A DNA stretch of 64,000 nucleotides from contig CM034101.1 of the NCBI GenBank assembly GCA_019914945.1, positions 1,809,188 to 1,873,187 of the forward strand, read 5' to 3'. Source of the stretch: Typha latifolia. Taxonomy: Eukaryota; Streptophyta; Magnoliopsida; Poales; Typhaceae. Shown here one piece after another: positions 23,716-35,925 of this stretch. The position numbers and the translations under genes were made by a program. The first letter of the stretch is position 1. Each line of letters opens with the position of its first letter. The notes beneath the pieces were generated by a model. The model ran no database searches. It was not told the DNA's origin and saw only the letters and a list, made by a program, of their open reading frames with translations.

Positions 23716-26242
23716 ATGTCGGCGCACATTAGCGTGAGCCGTGGCTTGGTGGGGATCTTGGTGATGTTGGCCTGCTTATCATGCGCACAGGGTAGGTCGC
23801 TCGTGGAGAGGCAGAGGTTAGAGGTGCATCGGCACCTGAAGCGGCTGAACAAGCCGGCGGTCAAGAGCATTGAGGTATGAAAATGTTTTGGTAAAGTTAT
23901 TATTGGGTTATTATTTTTCAAGAGAAAGGTGGTTGTTTTGGGTCCATGAACTTTAGAGGAAATTAGTCACTTTTTTTTTTGAAACATTTATGCTTTCGCT
24001 AATGGAAAAGGGTGCCTTTTTTTCCTCTGGTAAAGGCATTCATGATTTAGGTCTATTTGGGTTTTCCCTGTTCCCTTTATTCTTTTGGTAAAGTTTTTGG
24101 GCTAGTTGTTTTTGCTTTAATAATTTTTATTTTTTATATTTAGTTCCACAAATTATTCTTTGATTTGATTTGATTTATACTTCGCAATTCGAGAATACTT
24201 AGGGAAAGATCGGACTTTGCTATGCTTTTTTTTTTTCTTTTTCTATTGAACTTTTTCTCTTTATTTCAATAGCAAATGTTCCATATTGCTTCAGTCCTGC
24301 AATACTTCAATTTGAGACTTGCTTGGGTTTTTCAACTGCTAATTCTTCCTTTTTGTTGCTTCTTTCGTCTAAATAAAAAGAGTCCAGATGGAGATATCAT
24401 AGACTGCGTGCATGTATCTCATCAGCCAGCCTTTGATCATCCCTTCCTCAAGAACCACACTGTTCAGGTATCTCCTTCTACCTTCAATTTCCCTTCCCAA
24501 TTCCACTGTTCCTGATCAGTAATTTCTTTGCTTTATCCTGCATTGTGTGACACCTTCAGATGAGGCCAGCTTTCCACCCAGAAGGATTATATGATGAGAA
24601 CAAGGTTGCATCAGCTAAGGAGGCCAAGCCTATGTCTCAGCTGTGGCATCAGAATGGGAGGTGCCCACAGAACACCATACCCATTAGGAGGACAAGGAAG
24701 GATGACATACTAAGGGCCAGCTCTATAAAGAGATATGGGAAGAAGAGGCACAGGAGCACCCCAAACCCCTTGTCTGTGTCTGTAGATCCTGATCTCCTCA
24801 ATGAGAGTGGCCATCAGGTCTGTAGCTCTCTTAAAGTAGAAGAGTTGCTTTATAACGAAGTGGTTCTCTTTTGCCCACTACCTTCCTTTATCTCTTATCC
24901 TTTTCTTTTCTCATCCTTAAATCCATTATTTTGTTGTGGGTCTTTTTGAGTAGCATGCAATAGCTTATGTAGAGGGAGATAAGTATTATGGAGCAAAGGC
25001 AACCATAAATGTTTGGGAACCAAAGATCCAGCAGCCCAACGAGTTCAGCTTGTCTCAGCTCTGGATCTTAGGAGGCTCCTTTGGAGAAGACCTTAATAGC
25101 ATTGAAGCTGGGTGGCAGGTAAAAGGTCACAGCCTTTGGATATATACATAACAATTTTCATTGTGTCAATTATCAAAATTCACTGCCATGCATTAATTTC
25201 TGCTATTTTTATGCTTTTGGGTTTTACAAATATTTCAGGTCAGTCCAGACCTCTATGGGGATAACAACACAAGGCTGTTTACTTACTGGACTGTGAGTTT
25301 AAACGTTCCTGCTCATCGTCCCTTATCATTTGAGTTTCTTGTATTATTTTTCTCTTCTTATTCCCTACCACTTTGAAAAGTATGTGGTATGTGTTGGCAT
25401 TTGGCGATGAAGAGCTGCAGATATTCGTGCCATCAATTGATGGGATACTGTATTCTTATACTTTAAATTTGAGTAACTTCTAATATATATATATATATAT
25501 ATTTTTTTTTTTTTCTCCATGGAATCAGAGTGATGCTTATCAAGCAACAGGCTGCTACAATTTACTATGTTCTGGATTCATTCAAATAAACAGTGAGATT
25601 GCAATGGGTGCCAGCATCTACCCTCTCTCTGGCTATGGTCATTCCCAATATGATATCAGCATATTGGTCTGGAAGGTAAATTGCAAGCCTCACATGCAAC
25701 TAATATATAATCTGATCAAAGTACCAGAGAATCTCTGCCCACCTGTTTCTTGTTCTTCCTCATGCACATTACATCAGAGTCAAATGTAAACAATTACAAT
25801 TTGCTTCATCCCCCATGATCAATCTAGTTGCTAAAACTCAATTGGCTATATTTTGATGAGTCAGGATCCGAAAGAAGGGAACTGGTGGATGCAATTTGGA
25901 AATGACTATGTGTTGGGCTACTGGCCTGCCTTCCTCTTCTCCTACTTGGCGGACAGTGCATCCATGATAGAGTGGGGAGGTGAAGTTGTGAACTCTGAAC
26001 CAGATGGTGAGCACACCTCCACCCAAATGGGCAGTGGCCACTTCCCTGAAGAAGGATTTGGCAAGGCAAGCTACTTCAGAAACATTCAGATAGTTGATGG
26101 CTCCAACAATCTAAAGGCACCCAAAGGAGTCGGCACCTTCACTGAGCAATCCAACTGCTACGACGTGCAGAATGGCAACAATGGTGATTGGGGGACTTTC
26201 TTCTATTATGGTGGTCCTGGTAAAAGCTCCAATTGTCCATAG
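23716..26242 (+). CDS. Neprosin-domain secreted protein (DUF239/DUF4409 family)
   Basis: Seven exons: 23716-23874, 24381-24467, 24560-24817, 24954-25118, 25239-25292, 25529-25675, 25865-26242; 415 aa, the usual family length. Residues 1-26 (MSAHISVSRG...LSCAQG) form a clear signal peptide, so the protein is secreted. The activation/DUF4409 segment includes SPDGDIIDCVHVSHQPAFDH. A basic linker with R-R-T-R-K and KRYGKKRH could be a processing site. The neprosin domain starts with HAIAYVEGDKYYGAKATINV and continues through FSLSQLWILGG, QATGCYNLLCSGFIQ and GNDYVLGYWPAFLFSYL to the conserved end with SNCYDVQNG, WGTFFYYGGPG and SNCP. Neprosin itself is a glutamic endopeptidase of Nepenthes that cuts after proline. 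Most plant members are untested. Conserved Glu residues are present (for example in IEWGGEV), but I cannot confirm the catalytic pair by alignment. Confidence 0.95.
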
Positions 26243-27394
26243 AAAAAACAAAAAACTCTAACCACCACCTCTCTTGTCATCCCCACCTCTTGTACCATTG
26301 AAGTATAATACAGCCCCCTCTTCTTACTCGTAGGCAGTGTTGACATGTGAATTTGTTCTCTTCTTCCTCAGGGATTTTAGTTTGCTTTCTCTTTCCCCGT
26401 CACGGTCAAAGTTTCTGAAGTAGAAACAGGCCTGTTGTCTCTTCTGTGATAGTTTTCTTTGTCTCGTCCTCCTTTCTTTGTGTAATTTGTTAAAAATGGG
26501 CATGGTAAAATCCATTAGTTAGGAAGATTTCATGGAAGAGAGAGAGTTTGTTGGTGCATGCATGGCTTCTCACAATGCTGCTTCACCTTTTCACTGCAGA
26601 AATGGTTGCTTTCTCCACTTGTTCCAAAACTTTTTATAGTTTCCTGATCTTTATTTTAAGAGAGCATCTTATCCCCACAGCCACTATCTACTATATATAT
26701 ATACAGGGGATACTACTCCATATTTTATAGATAGATGGATGGATGGATAGATGGGTGATGGGTCACCAGCATCTCTTCGCAGAGGGGAGGACAATCATGA
26801 TTCCAGTCACATGGCACACAGTAGAGCTTTTGTTGGATTCGAACTCATAATTCCACTCTGAATTCCGCAGTGCAGTCCTAATGGCGGATAAGCAGAGTCT
26901 GGCTGCCAGCTTTTGGATTCATTCTGATGACGACCGTTGATGCCGGAGAGTTTTTAACTCCTTATTTTACCATTCGTACTGGTAGAGCTTTTGATTTTTC
27001 TTTTTTGTGTTAAGGTTAAAGAGCACCCGTTCGTTGGCTTTACCCTATCCCAGCTAATACCTCATCAGAGGTATTAAAAAAAAGGACAATTTGCCAAGTC
27101 CTTTGAGATTCAATTGGAGAGACAGCCAGAAATTAATCAGCTCTAGTAGCAGCATACAAATGACTCCATGCAAAAGGCATTAGCCAAGCCAATCCAATGC
27201 AAAAGTAAACCCGAATCATATTTGCAGTGATGGGTACTGCCAATCTGACACTAAATTTCAGTTGCAAACCTGCAATTAGATGAGAAGATTAGTAGCAATT
27301 TCCACACAAAGCTCACGCACAGGGCAAGAGTTGTCTAAGCTGTGCGCAATTCTGCTACAGATCCGATTTCTAGTCCCAAATAGCCAAGGGAGAG

Positions 27395-27735
27395 GGGAAA
27401 TAAGCAGAGGACTTGGACACATTGACCTTCTGGTTAGACATCAGACGATACTGGTCCAAAATGGCTATGGTTTTCCTAGCATTAGAAGCCAAGGCTTTGG
27501 CAAAATAAGAACATCATCAACACAAGAAAAGAACTGTGAGAAAGATACAAAGATTGACCCGAGATATGGAAACCAGAAATGAAACCGTCTACTTTGTAAG
27601 GGATTAAAACACTCGAGAACACAAGATGAATAAATAAGGATAAAGAATGTCACCTTGTCTAATACTATTAACCAGGTTTGTAGCAAATGTTAGACAGAGC
27701 AATAGGTTGAAAGCAAAGTAAGTTCTGCCCCACCG
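27395..27735 (-). mobile_element. Decayed non-LTR (LINE) reverse transcriptase fragment
   Basis: Read on the minus strand, reverse-transcriptase motifs appear in the right order but in different frames. IRQGDILYPYLFI lies around 27625-27665, matching the RQGDPLSPYLFI motif. GFHISGQSLYLSHSSF follows, matching the GI..S....SHLFF segment. CVDDVLI around 27507-27526 stands for the FADD catalytic box. FAKALASNARKTIAILDQY and then KVNVSKSSAYF at about 27405-27500 match the segment ending NxxKS.(V/A)FF. At least two frameshifts and a degraded FADD make it inactive. Its limits are unknown: neither endonuclease nor poly(A) tail is visible nearby, so this is a 5'- and 3'-truncated or eroded copy. Confidence 0.85.
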
Positions 27736-27839
27736 CCTAATAGAAATTCATTTAGGGGAGTAAATAGCAAAAGTGAATAGCCTTAACTAGTTGTGCTACT
27801 AACATATGTTTGTCTTTATATATATAATATCGTCTCACA

Positions 27840-27990
27840 TATAACATATCAAGTCTATTTGAGCCGAGCTGACTCTAACTTGGCTCGACTTAATTAAATT
27901 TTTAAACCTAAAAACTTAGCTCTGGTCAACTCATTAAGAGCTCGAACTAAGTTTATGATACTCATGATGAGCTAGCGAGCTTTTTTGACG
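27840..27990. repeat. GAGCTCG-type dispersed repeat
   Basis: Repeated GAGCC/GAGCT/GGCTCG motifs spaced by AT-rich DNA (TTTGAGCCGAGCTGACTC, CTTGGCTCGACTT, GAGCTCGAACTAAG, GAGCTAGCGAGC). The same style recurs at about 33080-33240 and weakly at 16385-16470. Such blocks are common ends or interiors of plant transposons, but I cannot name a family. Confidence 0.5.
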
Positions 27991-29439
27991 GCTCTACCAT
28001 CCAACCACACCAAGGACTTTAGCTTCTTCAAGCTGGTTGATGCGAAAGTTTAGTATCCTCTCTCTTGTGCTCAACATCTTCTACAAATTATGCATGAGAG
28101 AGTAAAAATTATGCATAGGATTACCCAGGACACATCTAACAAAAGATCCCAACACTCAAAGATACTCCGACCAACCTGCCTCAAAACCCGAACGGAGAGT
28201 TTGTCTATGAGATTGAGACCACCACTGGTTGAACAAAGTGAGAAAGAGGTGTATGAACAGAACCCCAGATGAAGATGGCTAATTTATATGAAGAGGAAAA
28301 AGATTAAGAAGCCACACCGAACCCTATCCAATCTAATCACATAAACCCTAATTTCCACCGGCCCCGCAAGATTAATGAAGTTATTAAAAGCAGAGTAACC
28401 TTGGAACAAAGAGAAAAAGGTTACTGCTGCTTTTTTCTTAAAGTTCTTAGAACTACTTTTCTTGCTAAAACTGTTAGAATTATTTGGATAAGAATGAGGC
28501 TCGTAGTAAGATCCATGAATGCTTGAGAAGGGCCTACCTGAAGGTTGGAAGGTCTTATCATCTGGCCCGTGCCTTCCTACCTACCTCAATTTGCCTGAAA
28601 AGAACGCCGAGCACTAATATAGAGAAGGGGCGAAAGAGAATTGATGATGGCCATTGATGCGGTGGAAATGAATGGAAAAATTGGTTGCTTTGTTGAGATG
28701 AGTATATGAAAAAAAAGGAAACAAGAGGAAGAAGGGAGGAAGCTGGAGATGGGAATAATGAAATGAGATGGAGCATGGCAAAATTGGTGTTGTTGGTATT
28801 ATTTATACACCCAATATCCCAATTTTAGGAATGACATTGTTAGCATGCCTACAAATGTTTTCAATATCTACGCAGTTAGGATTCAAAACCACTGGTGAAC
28901 TGAAGAAGTGATATGTAAGCAGAGAACTGCTGCTGAAAATTGTTAGTAAGCACTTAATCAGATTAATATATTATACTAATTTCTCTAATTCCAAGAATTT
29001 ATTATTATCTTCCAACAGCAGGAAGATACATCAGAATCTATCTGCAAGAATACCACTAATTGAACAAACGACTAGAATTAACAGTCTTTTAAACTCGAAA
29101 TCCCAGTAGTCGAGAAACCCAAAAATGCTGTTGTTTATATCCTCTGTGCATATCATTCAGCTAACATATGCAAAAACTTTCAAAGGATAGGGCTCAAATA
29201 GGCTCATGTAGATTTAAATCCCAACAGTATCGATTTAATTAAGACATTATTAAGTTCTCACTTTTCTGAAAAGAAAATGCAGATCGAGAAAATAATCTCT
29301 CTTTATGATATCAAACACCTGAATAATTCTCTGGATAGTCTTTTGATTCCAGTTTTGTTATGACAATCTCCACAAACTGAATAAACTGTCCATTTTATAC
29401 TCTGAAAAGAACGACAAGTACAGAAACAAAGAAGAAAAC

Positions 29440-29463
29440 TATATATATATATATATATATATA
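29440..29463. repeat. (TA)n microsatellite
   Basis: A 24-base alternating AT run in intergenic DNA. Confidence 0.9.
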
Positions 29464-31299
29464 CTCAATCTCGAGAAAACAGAAATTATACATTTGCAAG
29501 CAAGAATTTTGTCCAAATTAATCATATGGTATACTGATATGCCCAGATTTCAGATGTCTAATTTGACACCAGGTGTAAGAAACATATGGTATACTAATTA
29601 CAATAATTTCTGGCATTCACTTCACAACGTCTTCATTTCCATATTTTTCATGCAGAATTTGTTAGATATTAAATCTTATTAACAAAAGAAATAAATCATA
29701 GAGAGTAGCCTCGAGGACCTTGAATTTGATTACTGGATAATATGCAAACGGATCCTTTAATGAATATATAATTACTGGACGACTTGTTGAAATCAAGAAC
29801 ATTCAAATGAATATGGAATCCAAATATCAGAGAGAGTTACTTCTACTGCAGTAAATCTGAAACCACCCTATCATGGAAGTCATATGCAGATAACAGTGCA
29901 TACGATAAAGATGATTGAAAACAAGAAAGAGAAACTAAAGAAATACTGGAGACAATTGAAAACAAGAAAACATCAATTAATTGAAAAAAAAAGTAATCAA
30001 GGTGAAATAAAATTAACAACAATCAAACAAGAATCATACTATGAGAGACAAGAACACCAGGACTAATGAACAATAAGCATCCAAAGGAAAATTATGCCAT
30101 ATAAGACTTCTGGATTACTCATTTATGCATGCAAATTATGGGAATCCAGCTTTTCTAAGTGAACTATACACTATTTAATATATTTATATATAATCTTTGT
30201 TGCAACTTTGCCAGCTTAGGGAGAATCCTAGTTCCAATATACTGGCACAAGCTAGTGGTAGCTAGGGCTACTCCTGCCTACCAGTCTAGCTCCTTCCAAG
30301 GGTAACACAAGATTCTCACCTAACTAACAGCTTCCATGAATGACTCCACCTAAAGGGGCACAATTAAAGTGTCTTGTTAGGTTAATTTGGTGACATTACA
30401 TAATACAAAACGTATGATAGAAGAAGTTGTGGAACCATCCAAACATCCAATCATCATAAACCAATAAAATATTTACCAGTTGCCAAAGACATCCAAATAT
30501 GATGGTTTCTATCTGTCTATCTATCTACCTATCTATGTACACAAGCAATCTCTCATGGCCATCCAAATATAATCACCCTATCTATATGGTACATGCCATC
30601 AGAGATGACTGCTTGTAAGCAATTGTCTGCACAAGACAAAGCAGGAATGTTATGTATTAATAGATGGTATCAAGTATAGAATGTAGAAACTCACAATTGA
30701 TATTTAACCTTCATTTTTACCCACTATCCAATTTATCCTAACAACACTCTATGGTATATTATCTCATTCTGGAAGTGCTGGAGTTTAACAAATTCAAACA
30801 TCTTGATGACAAAAAGAAGCCAATTTCTAAACTTCCCTTTGAAAGAGACCTACTTTTCAGCAGATCCATAATTAACAAAGTAAGATTTTGTGGTTCACAA
30901 TTCTTAACTCAAAATTACCTTCTTATTTAGAAGGAATTTTGTAACTGAATCAGTATACAAGTACATTAATGAGGACACCTCTTGATAAGATAGTATTGTC
31001 TCCTTTGAAACATTATGAACCATCACATCCAATCTTAGATGGTTTTAAATAATGGTTATTCCACCAAGATCTCATAGAGGTAGCTACTAAACCATTGTTC
31101 CCCTGCTTATGTTTGGCACTTAAGAATAGAAGAATAACATCTCTAATCGCCATATTATTCCTTCGGAAGAACACAAGACAGAGGAGACAAGAAATTTTAC
31201 ATATCCAAAGAGACTACTAATCTGCAATTGTAAATCGAGTAAAATAATCCAAAATTACAGCGTTGATGCCAGCAAAAGCCCTCCTCTGGCTTCTCTAGA

Positions 31300-32230
31300 T
31301 CACTCAGAATCACTCTCCATACACATAGCCTTCAACCCTCTTCTTCTCTGCAAAAGATTAAAGCAACCAAATCCTACCCATATAAGATCCAAAAGCCACT
31401 TTGAACCGGAGCAAATGAAAGGTGTTAAAAATACCTTTCTTGAGCTCTTCTTCTCTCTAACCTCATACCTCTCCTGAGAGAGATCTGAGAGCCACGCACC
31501 AGGACTCACTAACTGCACCGTCACAGAATTAAGCCAAAAGATAGAAGATTTAGATTTTGAGATGATAATTGCAACAATAAGGTACAAACTTTTATTATTA
31601 AAATTGGGAGGGGGGCCATACGAGTAGGCATTTTTGGAGAAACTTGGACCTCTTCTTGGGTCTCTGGGGGAGTTTGCAACCTTTCATGGCCATGAAGTCC
31701 TCCTCCTTCTCCTTGTTCGAGAGCGAAATGAAAAATCTCGGCAGCACCGCCACACCTCTCTCATCTCCTCCACCATTCCCGTTCTCTTCGCACCCCAAAG
31801 CGGAGCCCCTCGTGGAGTAGAACCGGTCCTCCTTCTCCGGCGATAACGACACAGACCGCGACTTCCAGTTCTCGCTCCCCGCTGACTCCGACTTCCTGAA
31901 GACAAATGACGAATTGGGTATTCCAATTTGTGCTGTACAATCCAAAATTGGGGTAAAAAAAATCCAAACTTGGTAGCTGTTTCATTGGTAAATCTACCTG
32001 TGCTGGAGAGCAGTGGGGCGACGCGAGGGCGAAGCGAACTCGGGGTCACCTCCGGTGATGACACGGCGGTTGACGCGAGATGTAGCCCTCTTCTGACCGT
32101 CGGATTTGGCTGGGGAGCCCTCGTCTCGTACCTTTACGCAGCGGAGCCGCTTCCTGTTACCCCACTGCAAGGGGAAATCGGGCTCCGGAACTACCCTTGG
32201 TACTCTTGGATTCTTCGCCTCCTTCTCCAT
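31300..32230 (-). CDS. DUF1639 family protein
   Basis: Four exons: 32230-31998, 31895-31622, 31512-31435, 31347-31300; 210 aa. The C-terminal signature is complete: LSNKEKEEDFMAMKGCKLPQ, RPKKRSKFLQK, then LVSPGAWLSDLSQERYEVRE and KKSSRKRRRGLKAM..MESDSE at the stop. The N-terminus has FPLQWGNRKRLRCVKV, equivalent to the LPCLKWGNQ..LRC block of the family. The middle is Ser/Arg/Gly-rich and probably disordered. Function is unknown; basic KKR/RRR clusters suggest nuclear location (inference). All four exons join in phase with consensus sites. The ATG at 32230 lies 11 bases after a 23-base poly(T) on the coding strand, and an AG directly precedes it, so a 5' UTR intron could end there and an upstream coding exon cannot be excluded. 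Confidence 0.88.
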
Positions 32231-32241
32231 CTTCGAAGAAG

Positions 32242-32264
32242 AAAAAAAAAAAAAAAAAAAAAAA
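32242..32264. repeat. Poly(A) run (poly(T) in the DUF1639 leader)
   Basis: A 23-base A run on the plus strand, ending 11 bases from the DUF1639 start codon when read on the minus strand. It is followed by CTTCTTCGAAG before the ATG, which resembles an intron 3' end. Confidence 0.9.
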
Positions 32265-33996
32265 CTCCATTAAAACCCCTCACCTCCAAGAAAGGAACAC
32301 CCAAGATCCAAAATTTATCATCTTTTACCTCAAGATCCAGTCCTCCGAAGGAATGAAACAAGCAACAAAGGTGCCTACAACGATAGCCCTGCAAATTGCA
32401 AGTACCCATTAGAGATCGAGCGAAAAAAGATGAAACTTTTACAAGCAAAACTGTAAGAAAAAGAAAAGGGAAAAGATTACAAACTTGGTACAAATTTTGC
32501 AGCTTGAATTGAAAAAGATTGCTTCTTGCTTGCTTGTGGAGTCGAAGAAACAGTGAGAACTCAACCAAGCTCTTATGTGTGTGTGTGTGTGTGAAATAGA
32601 ACCAACCACCACCCATCTTCCCCGAAGTCCTAGTGCTATATATGGATTTTTATGCTGTGATTGACCGTTAGATTTGTCTACGGACGGACGGATACGAGCC
32701 TTCCTCATCCGAAGGCCACTATATCTGTGTCCTAATCTTTTGGTAAGGCGCCCTAGATGGATACTCTTTTCCCCGAAAAAGGGAGAGCTTATGCCTCCGT
32801 CGAGACTTAATAACAATATATCATTGCACTTTGCAAGCAAAGATAGATTAGATTTGGATCTATCTGAAAATTAGAATCCAATAAGCTACAAGGTACTAGT
32901 ACATGAGATCCGGATTCAAAGTACGTAGAGAACTAGCATCCATACAAGATAGGGTGCGAAATCGAGAGTCACCCATGCCTCAATAGGTTGATTCAATTTA
33001 GCTGACAATTTTAGGAGGCAATTTATCTCGGTGGGAGGAGGCTACCAAGGAGGAGATTATGGAGGGGGGGGGTGTAAACGAGTCGATAGATTTCTTTTCT
33101 TTTCTTTTTTCAGCTAAGATATCAAAAGGAGCCGCATAATATTAGCTTGAGTTGGCTCGTGTTAAGCTCAAGAAAATTTAAGTTTGGCTCGATAGCTCGA
33201 TAAAAATATCTAAGCGTTATTATATTGTCACAATAGTTCACAAAATATTAGAAGGCTAACAAAACTTGAGAAAATTAAATTGAGGGGAGCTATTAGATAG
33301 CATCTAATAAGTAGGAACAAATATATGATTTGATATGGGACCAATTAATCTCTTATTTCTTTGAAAGAATTGAGCTATGAACCTTATGAAATTCGTGTGT
33401 TGATCTATATATGAGCCTTAGGTGACAATGCTGGTCGGCAACCATAGATCTAATTGATTTAAATGGAAGATTAATTGTCTTCTTAATCCTTATCATCAAG
33501 GATCAAGGTTAGATGCATCAAAGTTCTTCAATATAGATGCGTAACTCTTCAAAAGAAGAGACTCACAAAAGAAACTTATAGGTATTGAACATTCGAGTGG
33601 AGTATATGGAGAAGTTTCGTGCTTTTCCAAATTGTCAACGGAGCATCGCAATGCTAAAATATTATTTAGGAGAGATTAAAAAGAAGAAGATTTAGAGATG
33701 TAACACAATGAGGTCGCCCAAATCATGCAGACGTTAGAACACATAATTAAACGCATTAAAGAATAATTAGAGAGTTTCTATGTTGGAAAAAGTGATGCTT
33801 AATTAAAGCATAAACTACCCTAGAGAGAACACAACTTTCATCACGTTCTTTTCCTTCATTAAAAAGTTTCCCAAATTATATAATAGTTTGTTTTTTTTAA
33901 ATTTGAGTGTTTTTTTACTGAGATGTAACGGGAAAGAAGATATATTGTTTAGATAAATATTAATAAATTATTATTTTATAAAATTAAAATATATTT

Positions 33997-34140
33997 AGAT
34001 TACATTACATTGCATATTTATCTTTATAAAATTGTATTGCATATCTATTTTTCTAACATAGAATTATATTGCATTGCATTGTATATTTATCTTTCTAAAT
34101 TGCATATATAATAACTTAGCCTAGCATTGCATATGTAACT
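33997..34140. repeat. Degenerate AT-rich tandem repeat with TTGCATAT cores
   Basis: Several imperfect copies of a unit of roughly 40-50 bases, reading ATTGCATAT(T/C)TATCTTT followed by CTAA/ATAAA, lie head to tail. Shorter TTGCAT motifs continue to about 34165. Copy limits are approximate. Confidence 0.6.
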
Positions 34141-34785
34141 TATTACTCTAGCATTGCATAAGTAAATCTAAGTATTCTATACATAAAATATATTAATTTA
34201 TTTATTATATATTCCATCAATCTACTTTAAATTAAATCGAAGAGCATTTTAGTAATTTTTTTTTTATCTTCACTTTATATCACATCAAATATAATTATTA
34301 TACACTTATCTCATAATATAAGTAAATATACAAATAGCTATTTCTAGAATAAAATTATTATTTTAGGAATAATAAATTAGATTTTGCTATTCTTATTCTT
34401 TTTTAGAATTCTAGATGGGAAAAATGCCTTAGTAAACTAAATCATTGCAATTCGTACTAATGGCAAAACGTAGATATTACGAAGCTTCTATATTTCAACT
34501 CCTTTTACTTGTTACACCAGTTGACCGTAAAAAGGAAAAGAAGAAGTCAAACTTATTATTAATAAATTATAGCTGGTGAAATGTCACTAGAATTCCTGGT
34601 GATTTGATATTGAGTAGCCCTTCAATAATGCCCTGGAATCTCCAACTACCGAACGTGCACTCAAGTTTATGATACTGTTCTCCCGCGTTAACTTACACCG
34701 AATTCAACGACCTGAATTGAAGTCAACGCTCGAGATGACTTGCCTAAACGCCCTGCCCAGAACCCCCCTCGACTCCTCCTATAGG

Positions 34786-34794
34786 TTATATAAT
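34786..34794 (+). promoter_or_regulatory. TATA box of the AGP-like gene
   Basis: TTATATAAT lies 103 bases upstream of the start codon at 34897, placing transcription start near 34820 and giving a leader of about 75 bases. Confidence 0.6.
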
Positions 34795-34896
34795 CCTCAT
34801 TCTTCATTTCCTCTCTTCATTCACCTATCTATAGTTGTTTCATACTTTGTTTATCTTTTATCCTTGCTCTTGTTCTTCGTGTAGGTATCAAATCAA

Positions 34897-35112
34897 ATGG
34901 AGGCAAGTTTAAAGCTCAGGATGCTATCCATGGTCACCATGGCCATATTGATGGCCTCTTCTTTGATGCAGATGGCCTCCGCCCACGAAGGCCATGAGCA
35001 TCCCCCGGCTTCCAGCCCCGACTCCGGCTCGACCACTATGGGCGGCGCCTCCACCGCACCCGTCTTCGCCTTCGTCTCCTTGGCCGGACTTGCCTTCGGG
35101 TACCTCCTCTGA
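34897..35112 (+). CDS. Arabinogalactan-peptide-like GPI-anchored protein
   Basis: A single-exon 71-residue protein. Residues 1-29 (MEASLKLRML...MQMASA) form a strong signal peptide. The mature core is short and rich in His, Pro, Ser, Ala and Gly (HEGHEHPPASSPDSGSTT), with Pro-Ala-Ser and Ser-Pro that could be hydroxylated and O-glycosylated. The C-terminus is a hydrophobic tail (APVFAFVSLAGLAFGYLL) after small residues, as required for GPI anchoring. After processing only about 20 residues would remain, typical of AG peptides at the plasma membrane and cell wall. The His-rich start is unlike the classic AGP16/20 core, so the subfamily is open. An AATAAA at 35280-35285 is a likely poly(A) signal. 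It is convergent with MED13. Confidence 0.85.
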   Translation: MEASLKLRMLSMVTMAILMASSLMQMASAHEGHEHPPASSPDSGSTTMGGASTAPVFAFVSLAGLAFGYLL

Positions 35113-35925
35113 CCGAGCTTGGAGTAACAACATTTGAGAGGATGATTGTCGGTCTGTATGTCCCTTGGGAACTAATTTTATTCTATTTTGAGATTGGTAT
35201 TTTGTTGATTTGTGAGGTGGATTGTATGTGTGGGTGTTGCTGTGAGATGATGAGTGTTTACTTGGTTGGTTGACTACGGAATAAAAGGTGGAATAATGTC
35301 TAGCAGTACTCAAAAAATCTAAATTTTAATTGAGAATTGATTCGTTTCATAGGCTTTCCGGTTCATTTAGTTACAAATCAATTCCTATTCTCCGAATATG
35401 GGACAAAAAAACACTTGTTGCAGTATGTACTTGTCAAAATTTTCTGCAGTAAGACTAACGATGTGAGCAACGAAAAGCATGGAATTCAAAAAAATTAGCA
35501 GTAAATTATGTATTGACTAATATCCACTGGGTGTCAATTGTAAGTGAACAACAATTTGTAATATTAGATGGAATACGAGGAACATCCCACCAACCAAATT
35601 GATCCACAATATGATAACTACCACTCTTTCTCAAATCCTTTTTCGCAGACATAATCAAATTCAAAACCTAGGTTGAACAACTGATGATACTAACCAAAGA
35701 TTCAGTATTGTCATAATATGTGGAACGTGCAAAAACACTTCTTGGGCCACCTTTCCTCAATCAAAAAAGGAAAACAACAAAAGGCAAAAACAACTTCCCC
35801 TTGTTAATTACATTGTCAGTTGCCACAATTACACAAAGTGGTGTTGGAGAAACCAAATAATATACAGGTATATGTACAACACCCCGTAAATGTTGGATTA
35901 GACTACATACAGATTAGGAAGTGGT
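35113..35925. other. Convergent 3' ends of the AGP-like gene and MED13
   Basis: The AGP-like 3' UTR runs to about 35300 (AATAAA at 35280-35285). MED13 3' UTR occupies the right part on the minus strand. The middle is AT-rich without features. Confidence 0.55.

Larger units (their letters stand above)
26243..31299. other. Intergenic region with LINE fossil and AT-rich repeats
   Basis: The start is neprosin-gene 3' UTR. A GATG/GATA repeat lies near 26730-26760, the LINE reverse-transcriptase fossil at about 27395-27735, a GAGCTCG-type repeat at about 27840-27990, (TA)n at 29440-29463 and a TCTA tract near 30510-30535. The stretch 28000-28560 contains a possible minus-strand TATA motif (ATATAAATTAG region, about 28275-28290) but no coding signature. 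No other gene was recognised. Confidence 0.5.
32231..34896. other. Intergenic between divergent DUF1639 and AGP-like genes
   Basis: From 32231 to about 32650 is probably DUF1639 leader on the minus strand, with an A23 run (32242-32264) and a (GT)n at about 32577-32592. A GAGCTCG-type repeat lies at about 33080-33240, and very AT-rich DNA with degenerate TTGCAT repeats at about 33997-34140. A TATA box for the AGP-like gene is at 34786-34794. Confidence 0.5.

Noticed and set aside
26820..26960. GGATTCGAACTC, like a tRNA T-loop on the minus strand
   Set aside because: No matching acceptor stem, D-arm or anticodon stem at the right spacing.
31684..32064. Long minus-strand Arg-rich ORFs over the DUF1639 gene
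   Set aside because: They are other-frame shadows of DUF1639 exons 1-2; the spliced frame carries the family motifs.
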